NCBI GenBank assembly: GCA_963691705.1
Contig: OY829539.1
Location: forward strand, 52,302,327-52,366,326
Direction: 5' to 3'
DNA length: 64,000 bases
From: Viola odorata
Lineage: Eukaryota > Streptophyta > Magnoliopsida > Malpighiales > Violaceae
Part shown: positions 40,006 to 50,719 of the stretch, piece after piece
Layout of the letters: every line of letters starts with the position of its first letter
How positions within the stretch are numbered: the stretch's first letter is position 1
Notes under the pieces: generated by a model
Database searches by the model: none
What the model saw: the letters and a program-made list of their open reading frames with translations, nothing else
Told to the model about the DNA's origin: nothing
Position numbers and translations under genes: made by a program

Positions 40006-40518
40006 TGCAACCATCATACGTATAAGGGACATGCATATAAAACTAGCCATTAAGAACAAAAACAGGTGAGCGTTTAATGGTGTACGCAAGTAGACACTTG
40101 CATCCTTACTCTTATATCGAAATAACCAACAATGATTGTCTTAAGAACTAAACTTTTCGGATTTGTTGTTTGCTCAAACAACTGCCCATTGAGCATTTGC
40201 TATGGAGGATGATTTTAGAATTTGCTATGGAGGAAGACTATTCAGTTCCTTCAAAACCAGCATACCCTATCCTAAGGACACAACAAGATACACATGCTAT
40301 GCACAGCAATAGAAGCAACAAAACAACTTTCATAAATCCTCTCAAAACTCAACAAGCACTCTCACCTATAGATCAATACGACAAGGCCATCAATCCACAC
40401 AACAAAAAGAAATGAAATCAATCCTCCCTAAAATACCAGAAGCAAAGGTGTAAAATTCATAATCAGAACAACGAATTAGACAGACCACAAAAATACGAAT
40501 GAAGAAGTGAGTAAGTAC

Positions 40519-41028
40519 CTTGCGGTGGTTGGCTATTCTCAATACTATTTGAAAGTAAAATATGTTAAACCAAAAACTCAACTTTGTGCTCTAGTTGAGC
40601 TTGACTGTAGGTAGACTATCAACAAAACTGATAACTAACGCACAAGACAACTCTACACCAATTGAACAAGTAGGCAATATATTCTAGTTCTCTTTCTCTA
40701 GCTACTGAAAATAGAAGAAAGATTCAAGCTTGCTACCATATGGGCTAACATTACCTTGGAAACGAGAAGTGAAAAAATCCCGTGCTTGCGAATAACGAGC
40801 CAAAACGGTAATTGATTTGGAGCGTAAATTGAGTTTAGTTGACCTCCTACTCGCTAATGGAAGCTGTGGTACAAACAGAGATGAAAAGAAAAGGAAAAAG
40901 GGGATGAGAAATTAAACTGAGACAAACCCAACATCATATCAGAAACAGAGAAGGATTCCTATTCACCTGAGGATATTGGCATGGATTCAGAAGTGCAAGC
41001 CGGCCCCTCTCAGTGCTGACAGAGAAAT
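40519..41028 (-). pseudogene. 5' exons of an unidentified, possibly plastid-targeted protein, split by element G
   Basis: Three minus-strand exon-like pieces have good splice sites: 41028-40967, 40863-40755 and 40544-40519. In one frame they give a Ser/Arg-rich, acid-poor N-terminus resembling a transit peptide (LPLASRRSTKLNLRSKSIT, then ARYSQARDFFTSRFQ). The putative ATG lies on the far side of the retrotransposon at 46756-46754, reading MALIS before the insertion. Even with the insertion ignored, the frame from that ATG meets TGA at about codon 17, so a further small indel is likely. No exon beyond VLRIANHRK is found. I do not recognise the full protein, and gene identity is open. Confidence 0.4.
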
Positions 41029-41580
41029 TGTCACAGCCAATTCTGGATGGAACGGCACAAGGAAATGTTTAGCCAGCTCAGCAAATGGATTGAAGAAACA
41101 AAACAGATAAGGGAGCAAGTTGTTGTTTTGGCGGGGAAACAGTTGAGCTGTTAGATTGTTAGGAAGTTGTTACAAGCGGTTATTCTGTTCTTGTTTTTGT
41201 ACTACGCTAGCTAGACTTGTATTTTCATAATTCAGTCATAGTATAAAAGAGGAAACACAATGTAAAAGATATTCATTCATTCATTTTAATGAGAATCAAT
41301 TACATTTATTCAATGAACAAGGAGTTAGCTCAATGAGCTGTCAATCTCCAATCCTTTCCCTTTGTTTTTCTGTTACAAATTGTGTACACGTTTCATCTTC
41401 ATCATCCTCCACCAAACTCCATTGATCTTCCCTCGCACCCGCTCTTCCACTTCCAAGTCTCAAGCTCAAGCAAGCAAGTCTGCACATTCTTCTGCGGAAT
41501 TGCTTGAATCTGTCTTGCTTCTGCCCCTTTCCTTGTTAATTGTTCTTGCTTCTGAGTCACGGTGCAGTTGGCACGTGACA
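41029..41580 (+). repeat. 5' LTR of element G
   Basis: 552 bp, starting TGTCACAGCC and ending GGCACGTGACA. It differs from the 3' LTR at bases 3, 205 and 280 (41031, 41233, 41308). It contains TATAAAAGAGG near 41240, a probable TATA box. Confidence 0.92.
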
Positions 41581-41582
41581 AG

Positions 41583-41594
41583 TGGTAGCGGAGC
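41583..41594 (+). other. Primer-binding site of element G
   Basis: TGGTAGCGGAGC starts two bases after the LTR. It matches 10 of 12 bases of the usual plant initiator-methionine tRNA primer site TGGTATCAGAGC. Confidence 0.65.
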
Positions 41595-41616
41595 AAGATC
41601 CTCCCCTTGTGATTCC

Positions 41617-42918
41617 ATGACTAGAACCCACCATCCCATAAGCAATCCTACCATAAGTGAAGAACTCATGGAAGAAGGAAACCTGTTACCACCCCCATCT
41701 GTTGAAGAAAGATTTGCTCAAATGGAGTCCAAGTTTGAAGCGAGTCAAGCCGCTATTGAGGCCAAGTTTGATGCAACCCAGACTCTCCTAAAGGAACTCT
41801 TGGGCAACAGCAACTTGAGAGACACCAGAGGAAGTGGTTCTCGAGAAATTCCCTCCACTTCAGCTGGGTTTCAAGCGACTTCAAAACCAACTGTCCTTGA
41901 ATTTCCGTGGTTCAATGGGGCTGAAGTTACAGATTGGATCTTCCAATGTAACAACTACTTTCAGAGTATGAAGACACCGGGTTACCTTAAGGTAGAGACA
42001 GCTTCTCATCACTTATATGGTGATGCACTGAAGTGGTATAAGGTGAAGTTGAAGCACATGGAGGAAGATACCTGGCTTTGGTCAGAATTCTCAAGAAGTG
42101 TATCTTCAAGGTTTTCTCCCAAGAAGATGGACGATCCTATGGCAGATCTGTCAAACCTTAAGCAGGTACATGGTGTTGAAACATATGTCAATCAATTCAA
42201 TGCATTATATGATAGACTAGAGTTAAGTGATAGCTATGGGAAGAGTCTATTTTTAGCTGGTTTAAAGCCTGAACTAGCACACCTGGTGAGAATGTTCAAG
42301 CCTCAAACTTTTGAGGAGGTTGTGGACTTAGCTTTGTCTACAGACGTAGCATTGCCTGCATTCAGAGCCATGACCGACCCGGGACCTCAAACACCAACCT
42401 ATACTCACACTCCACCTCAAAATTACACCAGTACAAACAACCAAAACTACACCAGTGCTAGATTTTCATACCCACCTGTACCTAAACCAACTACCCCAGC
42501 CTATATCAAACCACAACCTATCACTCCTAGTCAGTTCAGACCACCAATAAACAACAACCCTACTCCCCAAAACACCACTCAAAGCATCACTCAAAACAGG
42601 AAACCAAATCCTAGACCAAATACTACACCTTACCAGACTATGGAGGAAAAAACTATGAGAGAAAGGATGGCTTCAAGCCTATGCAAGTATTGTGGTGAGA
42701 AGTTCTTCAGAGGACATAGGTGTCCATTGAAGCAGTTATACTTGATGATTCCAGATGAAGAAGACCAAGATCCAAGGGATTATGGTCTGATAGAAGAAGA
42801 ACAGACAGATGAGGAAGAGCAGATCCTAGAGAATGCTACTGCTTCCTTATTTGCAATACACGACATTAAGGGAAAGGGAAGTAAAGCTATGAGGGTAGCC
42901 TTACAGATGCAGAAGTAG
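41617..42918 (+). CDS. Gag polyprotein of element G
   Basis: An open frame of 433 codons from ATG 41617 (MTRTHHPISNP) to TAG 42916-42918. It contains a coiled-coil-like start (MESKFEASQAAIEAKFDATQ), a retrotransposon gag domain (FPWFNGAEVTDWIFQCNNYF, then ASHHLYGDALKWY) and the zinc knuckle CKYCGEKFFRGHRC. The terminal TAG replaces a sense codon, since protease sequence follows in the same frame. This is therefore the front of a broken gag-pol, not a natural gag stop. Gag would package the element RNA in cytoplasmic particles. Confidence 0.85.
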   Translation: MTRTHHPISNPTISEELMEEGNLLPPPSVEERFAQMESKFEASQAAIEAKFDATQTLLKELLGNSNLRDTRGSGSREIPSTSAGFQATSKPTVLEFPWFNGAEVTDWIFQCNNYFQSMKTPGYLKVETASHHLYGDALKWYKVKLKHMEEDTWLWSEFSRSVSSRFSPKKMDDPMADLSNLKQVHGVETYVNQFNALYDRLELSDSYGKSLFLAGLKPELAHLVRMFKPQTFEEVVDLALSTDVALPAFRAMTDPGPQTPTYTHTPPQNYTSTNNQNYTSARFSYPPVPKPTTPAYIKPQPITPSQFRPPINNNPTPQNTTQSITQNRKPNPRPNTTPYQTMEEKTMRERMASSLCKYCGEKFFRGHRCPLKQLYLMIPDEEDQDPRDYGLIEEEQTDEEEQILENATASLFAIHDIKGKGSKAMRVALQMQK

Positions 42919-45900
42919 TTGGTCCATACATTGATTGACACGGGAAGTTCTCATAATTTTATTTCAAAGGATATGGCTATTATCCTAGGCCATACTGTTT
43001 CTCAAGTAGCTCCAGTTAAGATCACAGTAGCTAATGGAGAGTGTTTGGTCACCGATCAGGCCTGCAATCATATCACCTGGAGCATGTAAGGTGAGCTTTT
43101 TGAAATCTCAGCATTAATACTACCCTTAATCCATTATGACATAATACTTGGAATGGATTGGTTAGAGACCCTTGGTCCAGTACTTTGGGATTTCAAGAGG
43201 ATGGAAATGAGGTTTTGCAGGGGTGGTAATTAAGGGAGGAACTAAGGTATCTGTGAGGTGGATTACTGAAGGGAGAATGAGCAAGCTATTAGCTGATCCA
43301 AAGAAAATAGCTGTAACCCAAGTTTATTCGGCAGAAAATTTGAAGGAAATTGCAACAGCTCCAGTTACCTTATCGGAGGGTTTTGACAATTTGTTGAGTC
43401 AATTTCAAGACCTTTTTGAGGAACCTAAGACACTACCTCCTTCTAGGGCCTATGATCATACAATTCCATTGCAGGATGGTTCACAACCTATAAACCTTAG
43501 GCCTTACAAACTCTCAAAGCAACAAAAGGATGAGGTTGAGAAGTAAATAACAGAGTTGTTGAGGACTGGTTTCATTGAGGAGAGCCAGATTCCCTGTGCA
43601 GCACCAATTTTGTTGGTGAAAAAGAAAGATGGAGGTTGGAGAATGTGTGTGGATTTTAGATCCTTAAACCAACAAACTATCAAAAACAGGTTTCCCATAC
43701 CTGTCATTGAAGAGCTACTGGATGAGCTGGGAGGGTCAGTCTTCTTCTCCAAGTTAGATTTGAGGGCAGGCTATCATCAAGTCTTACTCAAGCCTGAGGA
43801 TGCTTTCAAGACCGCCTTCAAAACTCATCAAGGCCATTACCAGTACAAGGTAATGCCTTTTGGTTTATGAAATGCTCCTTCTACCTTTCAAGCCTTGATG
43901 AATCATGTGTTTCGAGGGTGTTTGAGGAAATATATGCTGGTTTTCTTTGATGACATACTCATATATAGTGATTCATTGGAAAATCACAAGCTACATCTGT
44001 TGCATGCCTTTGAGTTACTTAGGAAGAATAGCTTATTTGTCAAGAGGTCTAAGTGCTCCTTTGCTACTGATAGCATTTCATATTTGGGCCATATTATTTC
44101 TGGAGATGGAGTGAGGACTGATCCAGAAAAAATTCAAGCAGTCCAGGATTGGCCTCATTTGAAGTCTGTCAAACATGTGAGGGGTTTTCTGGGTTTAACG
44201 GGGTATTACAGAAGATTTATTTAAGGATATGCAAATGTGGCTAGACCACTGACAGATTTACTCAAGAAGGACAATTTTTTGTGGCACAATGAAGCTGAGA
44301 TTGCATTTCAGCGGCTAAAGCAAGCCTTAATCTCTTCTCCAGTTCTGGCTCTACCTGACTTTTCCAAGACTTTCATCATTGAAACTGATGCTTCCGGAGG
44401 AGGCATAGGAGCAGTACTGATGCAAGACAAGCGCCCTCTGGCTTATATTAGCAAAACACTTGCTCCTCGACATCAAATTAAGTCAGTCTATGAGAGGGAG
44501 TTGTATGCCGTTTTGTTTGCAGTCAAACATTGGCATTATTACTTGGGGGATAGTCATTTTATTATATACACAGACCATCACAGCTTGAAGTTCTTACTCA
44601 ATCAGAAATTATCCAAGGATGTCCAGTTTACTTGGTTAGTCAAGTTGCAGCAATACGACTATGAAGTCCAATACAAGCCAGGAAAAAATAATGAGGCAGC
44701 TAATGCACTCTCTAGAGTCCCAGCTGGTCATCTTTTCTCCATCAGCTATTCATCTTTGGAACCCTCTCTTCTATCTGATATACAATGATCTTGGTCTACT
44801 GATGAGCACATTCAGAAACTTCTTCATGAGTTTCAGTCCACACCAGATACTCATCCTCATTATTCATTCACAAAGGCTATTTTGCAAAGGAAAGGGAAAT
44901 TAGTGGTAGGTCAGGATAGGGACCTCCAATTTCACATTATTCAGCTGTTTCACACTACACCAGTAGGAGGACATTCAGGTATGCATGTGACTTCCAAGAG
45001 AATTACTGCTTTATTCTATTGGAAGGGAATGAGGAAGATGATTAGGAATTTCATTCGAGGGTGTGACGTGTGTCAAAGGTGTAAGCCTGAACATGTGAGC
45101 CAACCTGGGTTGCTTCAACCTCTTCCTTTACCAGAAGGTATTTTTACGGATCTTACCATGGATTTTATTGAAGGCCTTCCGAAATCTGGGGGATTTTCAG
45201 TGATTTTGGTGGTTGTTGATAGGCTAAGTAAGTTTAGTCACTTCTTAAGCCTTAAACGCCCTTACTCAGCTTCATCCGTGGCAAAGCTTTTCTTAGAAAG
45301 GGTGGTAAGCATTCATGGATTTCCTCATTCCTTGGTTACTGACAGAGATCCTCTCTTCCTAAGTAAATTCTGGCAAGACTTATTCAAATTGCAAGGAATT
45401 GAACTTAAACACAGTAGTTCTTATCATCCTCAATCGGATGGCCAAACGGAAAGAGTGAACCAGTGTGTCGAGCAATATTTGAGGTGTTTTTGTAGCTCCA
45501 ATCCGGCTAAGTGGAGTGAATATCTTGCTTTGGCTCAATTCTGGTACAATACTGCTCACCATGAAACTTTGAAAATGACCCCTTTTCAGGCTTTATTTGG
45601 TATCCCTCCTCCTTTCCATTTGCCCTATATTCCACATGATACTCATGACCCTGAGGTGAATCGATTATTATGGGATAGGGAGCAAGCCATCCATCAGCTT
45701 AAGCTTCATTTACAAGCAGCTAGAAGTCGTATGAAGCATTTTGCTGATAAAAAGAGGTCTGATAGGCAGTTTGATATTAGGGATCAAGTTTTGTTAAAAC
45801 TTCAACCATATCGCCAGCTTTTTGTGGCTCATAGGCCTAATCACAAGCTATCTCCCAAGTTCTTTGGTCCCTTCAAGGTCTTAGACAAGGTGGGCCAAGT

Positions 45901-46234
45901 GGCTTACAAGTTGGATTTACCACCTACAAGTCTCATCCATGATGTTATTCATGTGAGACAACTTAAGGTTTTTCATCCTTCTTCCATGCCAGAAACGTCT
46001 CCCATTCTTATCACACCTGTTTCCATCTTGGATTCTCGTTTAAGGAAGCGCCAAGGGACTGCTGCAACCCAGTTACTCATTGAATGGAACCCTGAGTCTA
46101 CTCTTCCTCCTTCTTGGGAATGGTCGGACCATATTCAAGCTACCTACCCTCAATTTTCCTTGGGGGCAAGGAATCTCAACGGGGGGGTATTGGCACAGCC
46201 AATTCTGGATGGAACGGCACAAGGAAATGTTTAG
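42919..46234 (+). pseudogene. Pol of element G (protease, RT, RNase H, integrase), interrupted
   Basis: Reads on from gag. Protease: HTLIDTGSSHNFI. RT: VKKKDGGWRMCVDFRSLN, then MPFGL and the catalytic FFDDILIYS. RNase H: IETDASGGGIGAVL and IYTDHHSLKFL. Integrase: zinc finger with CDVCQRC, and DDE motifs DFIEGLPKS, VTDRDPLF and SYHPQSDGQTERVN. The tail LIEWNPESTLPPSWEW resembles a chromodomain. In-frame stops lie at 43087, 43543, 43868, 44222 and 44786, and a frameshift at about 43216. Several stops fit a C-to-T change in CAA/CAG, as expected of methylated DNA. The integrase frame 44882-46234 is open. The element cannot encode a full polyprotein. Confidence 0.9.
46178..46190 (+). other. Polypurine tract of element G
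   Basis: AACGGGGGGGTAT directly precedes the 3' LTR, the expected position for plus-strand priming. Confidence 0.6.
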
Positions 46235-46742
46235 CCAGCTCAGCAAATGGATTGAAGAAACAAAACAGATAAGGGAGCAAGTTGTTGTTTTGGCGGGGAA
46301 ACAGTTGAGCTGTTAGATTGTTAGGAAGTTGTTACAAGCGGTTATTCTGTTCTTGTTTTTGTACTACGCTAGCTAGACTTGTATTTTCATAATTAAGTCA
46401 TAGTATAAAAGAGGAAACACAATGTAAAAGATATTCATTCATTCATTTTAATGAGAATCAATTACATTTGTTCAATGAACAAGGAGTTAGCTCAATGAGC
46501 TGTCAATCTCCAATCCTTTCCCTTTGTTTTTCTGTTACAAATTGTGTACACGTTTCATCTTCATCATCCTCCACCAAACTCCATTGATCTTCCCTCGCAC
46601 CCGCTCTTCCACTTCCAAGTCTCAAGCTCAAGCAAGCAAGTCTGCACATTCTTCTGCGGAATTGCTTGAATCTGTCTTGCTTCTGCCCCTTTCCTTGTTA
46701 ATTGTTCTTGCTTCTGAGTCACGGTGCAGTTGGCACGTGACA
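46191..46742 (+). repeat. 3' LTR of element G
   Basis: 552 bp, starting TGGCACAGCC and ending GGCACGTGACA, followed by the GAAAT duplication. Three single-base differences from the 5' copy: 46193, 46395 and 46470. Confidence 0.92.
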
Positions 46743-46897
46743 GAAATCAAAGCCATTTCTTTGGCTCTGAGCTTTGATACGATCCTGGTTCCTTAGGATG
46801 CGTAGCACCAATTTTGATCTTTGTTCAAAGATGGATTTCCTGCGGAATAGATAGAATAGATAGAACTCACTTGCACAATTAAGACCTGCTGAACGCT
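46743..46897. other. Junction between the split host exon and element M
   Basis: On the minus strand this holds the ATG-containing end of the split gene (ATG at 46756). Just upstream, GCTTTGATACGA on the plus strand matches 10 of 12 bases of an inverted initiator-tRNA primer site. Sequence from 46870 resembles the start of the repeats in LTR A. I cannot place the host/element boundary exactly. Confidence 0.4.
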
Positions 46898-47634
46898 AAG
46901 CAACAGCCAACCAAAATCTGAACAAGAGAGGGTCCTTGTGAATGATAAACTTGCACAACTAAGACCTGCTGAACGCTAGGCAACAGCCAACCAAAGTCCG
47001 AACAAGAAGATAAACAACAAGTAGGATGCAATTCCAAGATTTACTTGTATACGACTCAAGTATTGCGGACTCAAGAAGAACAAGGTTCAACCAACTTGAA
47101 CAAGGGCCGGAGATTGAAGAGAATATCTCAATTTATCAAATAACAGCCAAGTTTCTAAGGAGGCCAAGCGGCTCCTTATATAATGGTTACAAGCAAACCC
47201 TAATTCCATAATAGGAATAATAAATAAAGTAAAAGACTTAACTAATTAATTTAAAGTGTCTAATTAATTAAGCTAGAATAAAAGGAAGGTCGCAGCCTTG
47301 CTAAAGACAGACTAGTCAACGCGCGTCAACTCTAGGACAGGCGAAACGGGCAGGAGCCGTTATCAACAAAAGGGCAGATAGGTGTGACGCGGAAAGGGAA
47401 CAGCAATCGGCATGCGCGACAGATGATGGAAACAGCAACGGCTAAGTGAAATGGGCAAGTGCCGTTTTGACCCAAACGGTAAGTGCCGATTGTGTGAATC
47501 GGACAGATACCGTTTAGATGAAAACGGTCAAGTGCCGTTTGCGTGAATCGACTCCATGCCGTTTATGTGAATCGGCTCCATGTCGTTTCTATCAGACGGA
47601 TCATCGGTCAAGCCCAAAGTGAGAAGATTCACCA
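46898..47634 (-). repeat. LTR A of minus-strand Ty3/gypsy element M2
   Basis: About 737 bp shared with LTR B (48463-49198), with roughly nine scattered differences. On the minus strand it starts TGGTGAATCTTCTCACTTTG. Its lower-coordinate end may extend to about 46800. It contains about 80-bp-period copies of CTGCTGAACGCTA/CAACAGCCAACC and a 24-bp-period repeat built on ACGGCATGGAGCCGATTCAC. Confidence 0.75.
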
Positions 47635-48462
47635 CTCATCTCCTTCTTTCATACGAATTTGGTGGTAGCCACTCATTAAATCAATTTTTGAAAATAACTT
47701 ACTACCACTTAATTCATCAAGCATATCATCTAATCGAGGAATAGGATGACGATACTTTACAGTGATTTTGTTGACTGCTCGACAATCAACACACATGCGC
47801 CAAGATCCATCCTTCTTTGGAACTAGAATGACTGGAACGACACATGGAGATAGGCTCTCCCGAACATACCCACACGCAAGCAAATCGTCCACTTGCCGTT
47901 GCAGTTCTTTGGTTTCCTCTGGATTGGATCGGTAAGCTGGCCGATGTGGGATTGCCAATCCAGGAACAAAGTCGATCTGATGTTCTATGCCGCGGATCGG
48001 AGGTAAGCCAGGCGGCATCTCTTCGGGCAGTACGTCTCCAAATTCCTGCAAGAGAGAAGAAATACGAATCGGAACGGTATGTAGCCGTTCCGTTCCATCC
48101 GATGTCAAACAATAAGAGCGGAAACAGATTAGAAGAATAGGACGGCTTGCGTCAAAACAATTTTGTTGAAAAATCATGGCTCTCCTCACTTCGCTCCCTT
48201 TGGCATATACACTCAATTTCTTTTTATTTGCCTCTCCTTTTCTCTCAATGCCACTCTCAGCACGCTTACTCTTTTCGTGCGAATGTTTACACTCTCCCTC
48301 TGCATGCTTACTGTTTTCATGCGAATGTTGAAGGCTCACACACGCATTGTTTCTCTCTTTATGGGGCGTACGCAAACCTTCTTTCTCTCTCTCAATCTGT
48401 TTTGTAATTTCATATTCAGCATAAGACTTAGCAAGCCATTGCTGATCTTCACATATTTCTGT
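47635..48462 (-). pseudogene. Gag-pol remnant of M2: protease-to-RT linker and N-terminal half of RT
   Basis: Minus-strand frame with a Lys/Glu-rich section (HSHENSKHAEGE), then FGDVLPEEMPPGLPPIRGIE and the RT start, VPKKDGSWRMCVDCRAVN and FSKIDLMSGYHQIRM. It stops at GDEW, where LTR A begins. The RT fingers and palm are cut before the catalytic Asp-Asp box, so no active enzyme is possible. The segment lies between two LTRs of the same orientation, making a short internally deleted derivative in tandem with M1. Confidence 0.75.
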
Positions 48463-49198
48463 AGCAACAGCCAACCAAAATCCGAACAAGAGAGGGTCCT
48501 TGTGAATGATAAACTTGCACAACTAAGACCTGCTGAACGCTAGGCAACAGCCAACCAAAGTCCGAACAAGAAGATAAACAACAAGTAGGATGCAATTCCA
48601 AGATTTACTTGTATACGACTCAAGTATTGTGGACTCAAGAAGAACAAGGTTCAACCAACTTGAACAAGGGGCGGAGATTGAAGAGAATATCTCAATTTAT
48701 CAAATAACAGCCAAGTTTCTAAGGAGGCCAAGCGGCTCCTTATATAATGGTTACAAGTAAACCCTAATTCCATAATAGGAATAATAAATAAAGTAAAAGA
48801 CTTAACTAATTAATTTAAAGTGTCTAATTAATTAAGCTAGAATAAAAGGAAGGTCGCAGCCTTGCTAAAGACAGACTAGTCAACGCGCGTCAACTCTAGG
48901 ACAGGCGAAACGGGCAGGAGCCGTTATCAACAAAAGGGCAGATAGGTGTGACGCGGAAAGGGAACAGCAATCGGCATGCGCGACAGATGATGGAAACGGC
49001 AACGGCTAAGTGAAATGGACAAGTGCCGTTTTGACCCAAACGATAAGTGCCGATTGTGTGAATCGGACAGATACCGTTTGGATGAAAACGGTCAAGTGCC
49101 GTTTGCGTGAATCGGCTCCATGCCGTTTATGTGAATCGGCTCCATGTCGTTTCTATCAGACGGATCATCGGTCAAGCCCAAAGTGAGAAGATTCACCA
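48463..49198 (-). repeat. LTR B, 3' LTR of element M1
   Basis: On the minus strand it starts TGGTGAATC directly after the purine-rich GAGAGAGAAGACAATAAGAG, a good polypurine tract, so it is the 3' LTR of M1. Its lower-coordinate end joins the M2 remnant at GTTGCT/ACAG and lacks sequence present beside LTR A. Confidence 0.75.
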
Positions 49199-50719
49199 CT
49201 CTTATTGTCTTCTCTCTCAGTGTAGCTTTCTCACTTGTCATCTCAGATTCCAGCTCTTTGTGAATGAGAGATGACAATCGGTCTTGAAGCTTTTGAGCCC
49301 TGGCTCGAGTCATTGGACCAGCTGGCGGTAAAGGCACTTGGATGCGTGGATTCACATCATTCCCTCCCCCTTCGGAAGGATTCGCCCTCGAATCCGAATT
49401 GGCATCAGCAGAAAGTCCATACTCATCATCTGTATCAAACAGGACTAAGTCAGAAACATTAAAAGTAGAGCTAACGGCACCATACTCACTCGGCAATGCC
49501 AGTTTGTAGGCATTGTTGTTGATCTTCTCAACAATTTGGAACGGTCCGTCTCCTCTAGGAGAGAGCTTGCCACGGCGTTGGTAAGGAAAATGCTCCTTGG
49601 GCATATGCAACCAGACCCAATCGCCCACCTGGAACGTCACTAGCCGTCGGCCATCGTTCCGTTTCTGCACCAGCTTCTCATTCATGCGCTCAATGTTCTG
49701 TTTTGCCTTTGCATGTAATTGCTTGATAAGAGCAGCCTTCTGTGCACCATCTAAGCTTACAACATCACTCAACGGTAAAAGAGTTAAATCCAAAACAGTT
49801 CTAGGATTAAATCCATACACAAGTTCAAACGGTGAGTAATGAGTAGTAGAATGAACAGTACGGTTGTAAGCAAATTCAATAAACGGTAAATGATCAACCC
49901 AAGTAGAAACATGCTTACGAACTAACGTGCGTAAAAGTGAACCAAGCGTGCGATTCACAACCTCAGTTTGACCATCCGTTTGTGGGTGATAAGAAGTGGA
50001 ATATAACAATCGGGTACCAAGCTTTTTCCATAAAACACGCAAAAAATGACTAAGGAACTTAGTATCTCTATCACTCACAATAGTCAAAGGAACACCATGC
50101 AAACGGACTACTTCACGAAAGAATAAATCAGCAATCTGAGTAGCATCACAAGTAGTCGAACATGCAATAAAATGGGACATATTTGAAAATCTGTCCACCA
50201 CAACAAAGACACTATCCTTGCCGTTTTTAGACCGAGGCAGGCCAACGACAAAGTCCATGGACAAATCGGTCCAAGGATGGGAAGGGACAGGTAACGGCAT
50301 ATATTCTCCATGACCAGTAGATTTAGATTTGGCCCTACGACAAGTCAAGCATCTAGCAATAATGCGCACTACATCACGCTTCATGTGAGGCCAATAAAAG
50401 TGATCATGTAACACATCCAAAGTTTTAGTTACGCCAAAGTGACCCATCAAACCCCCACTATGGGCTTCATGCACAAGTAATTCACGAAGAGAACAGTGAG
50501 GAATACATAAATGTTTACCTTTAAACAAATAACCCTCATGCTTATAGAATTTAGAACCAGAAATAGAAACACCATGCAAATAAATGTCACCAAAATCAGA
50601 ATCGGCAGCATAGAGTTCTATAATGTGCGAAAATCCAAGCAACTTGGCATTAAGAGAAGTAATTAACGCGTACCTGCGTGATAAAGCATCAGCAACAACA
50701 TTCTCTTTACCTTGCTTGT
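49092..50719 (-). CDS. End of RNase H and integrase of element M1 (3' part of pol)
   Basis: Begins QGKENVVADALSRRYAL, the RNase H-integrase linker, directly at the Athila insertion. The integrase zinc finger shows HFGVTKTLDVLHDHFYWP and CLTCRRAKS. The DDE core shows MDFVVGLPRSKNG, IVSDRDTKFLSHF and SYHPQTDGQTEVVNRTLGSL. The tail has GPMTRARAQKLQDRL. The frame is open for over 530 codons and its stop lies inside LTR B, as is common. It was an intact integrase before the Athila separated it from its RT. The clade (non-Athila Ty3/gypsy) is inferred from domain order. Confidence 0.85.

Larger units (their letters stand above)
41029..46742 (+). mobile_element. Ty3/gypsy LTR retrotransposon G, complete but defective
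   Basis: A 5714-bp element bounded by two 552-bp LTRs and by the 5-bp target duplication GAAAT (41024-41028 and 46743-46747). Order: LTR, primer-binding site, gag, protease, reverse transcriptase, RNase H, integrase, purine tract, LTR. This RT-RNase H-integrase order defines Ty3/gypsy. The gag knuckle CKYCGEKFFRGHRC and a chromo-like tail after integrase suggest a chromovirus-related lineage. The LTRs differ at only three positions, but the internal region has at least six in-frame stops. Confidence 0.93.

Noticed and set aside
41362..41616. Extension of the gag frame of element G into the LTR
   Set aside because: The sequence upstream of ATG 41617 is LTR and primer site; the same start of frame recurs in the 3' LTR.
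46948..47010. Repeat units suggestive of a CRISPR-like or satellite array
   Set aside because: Only two units at an 80-bp period, duplicated because they are in LTR A and LTR B; plant retrotransposon context.
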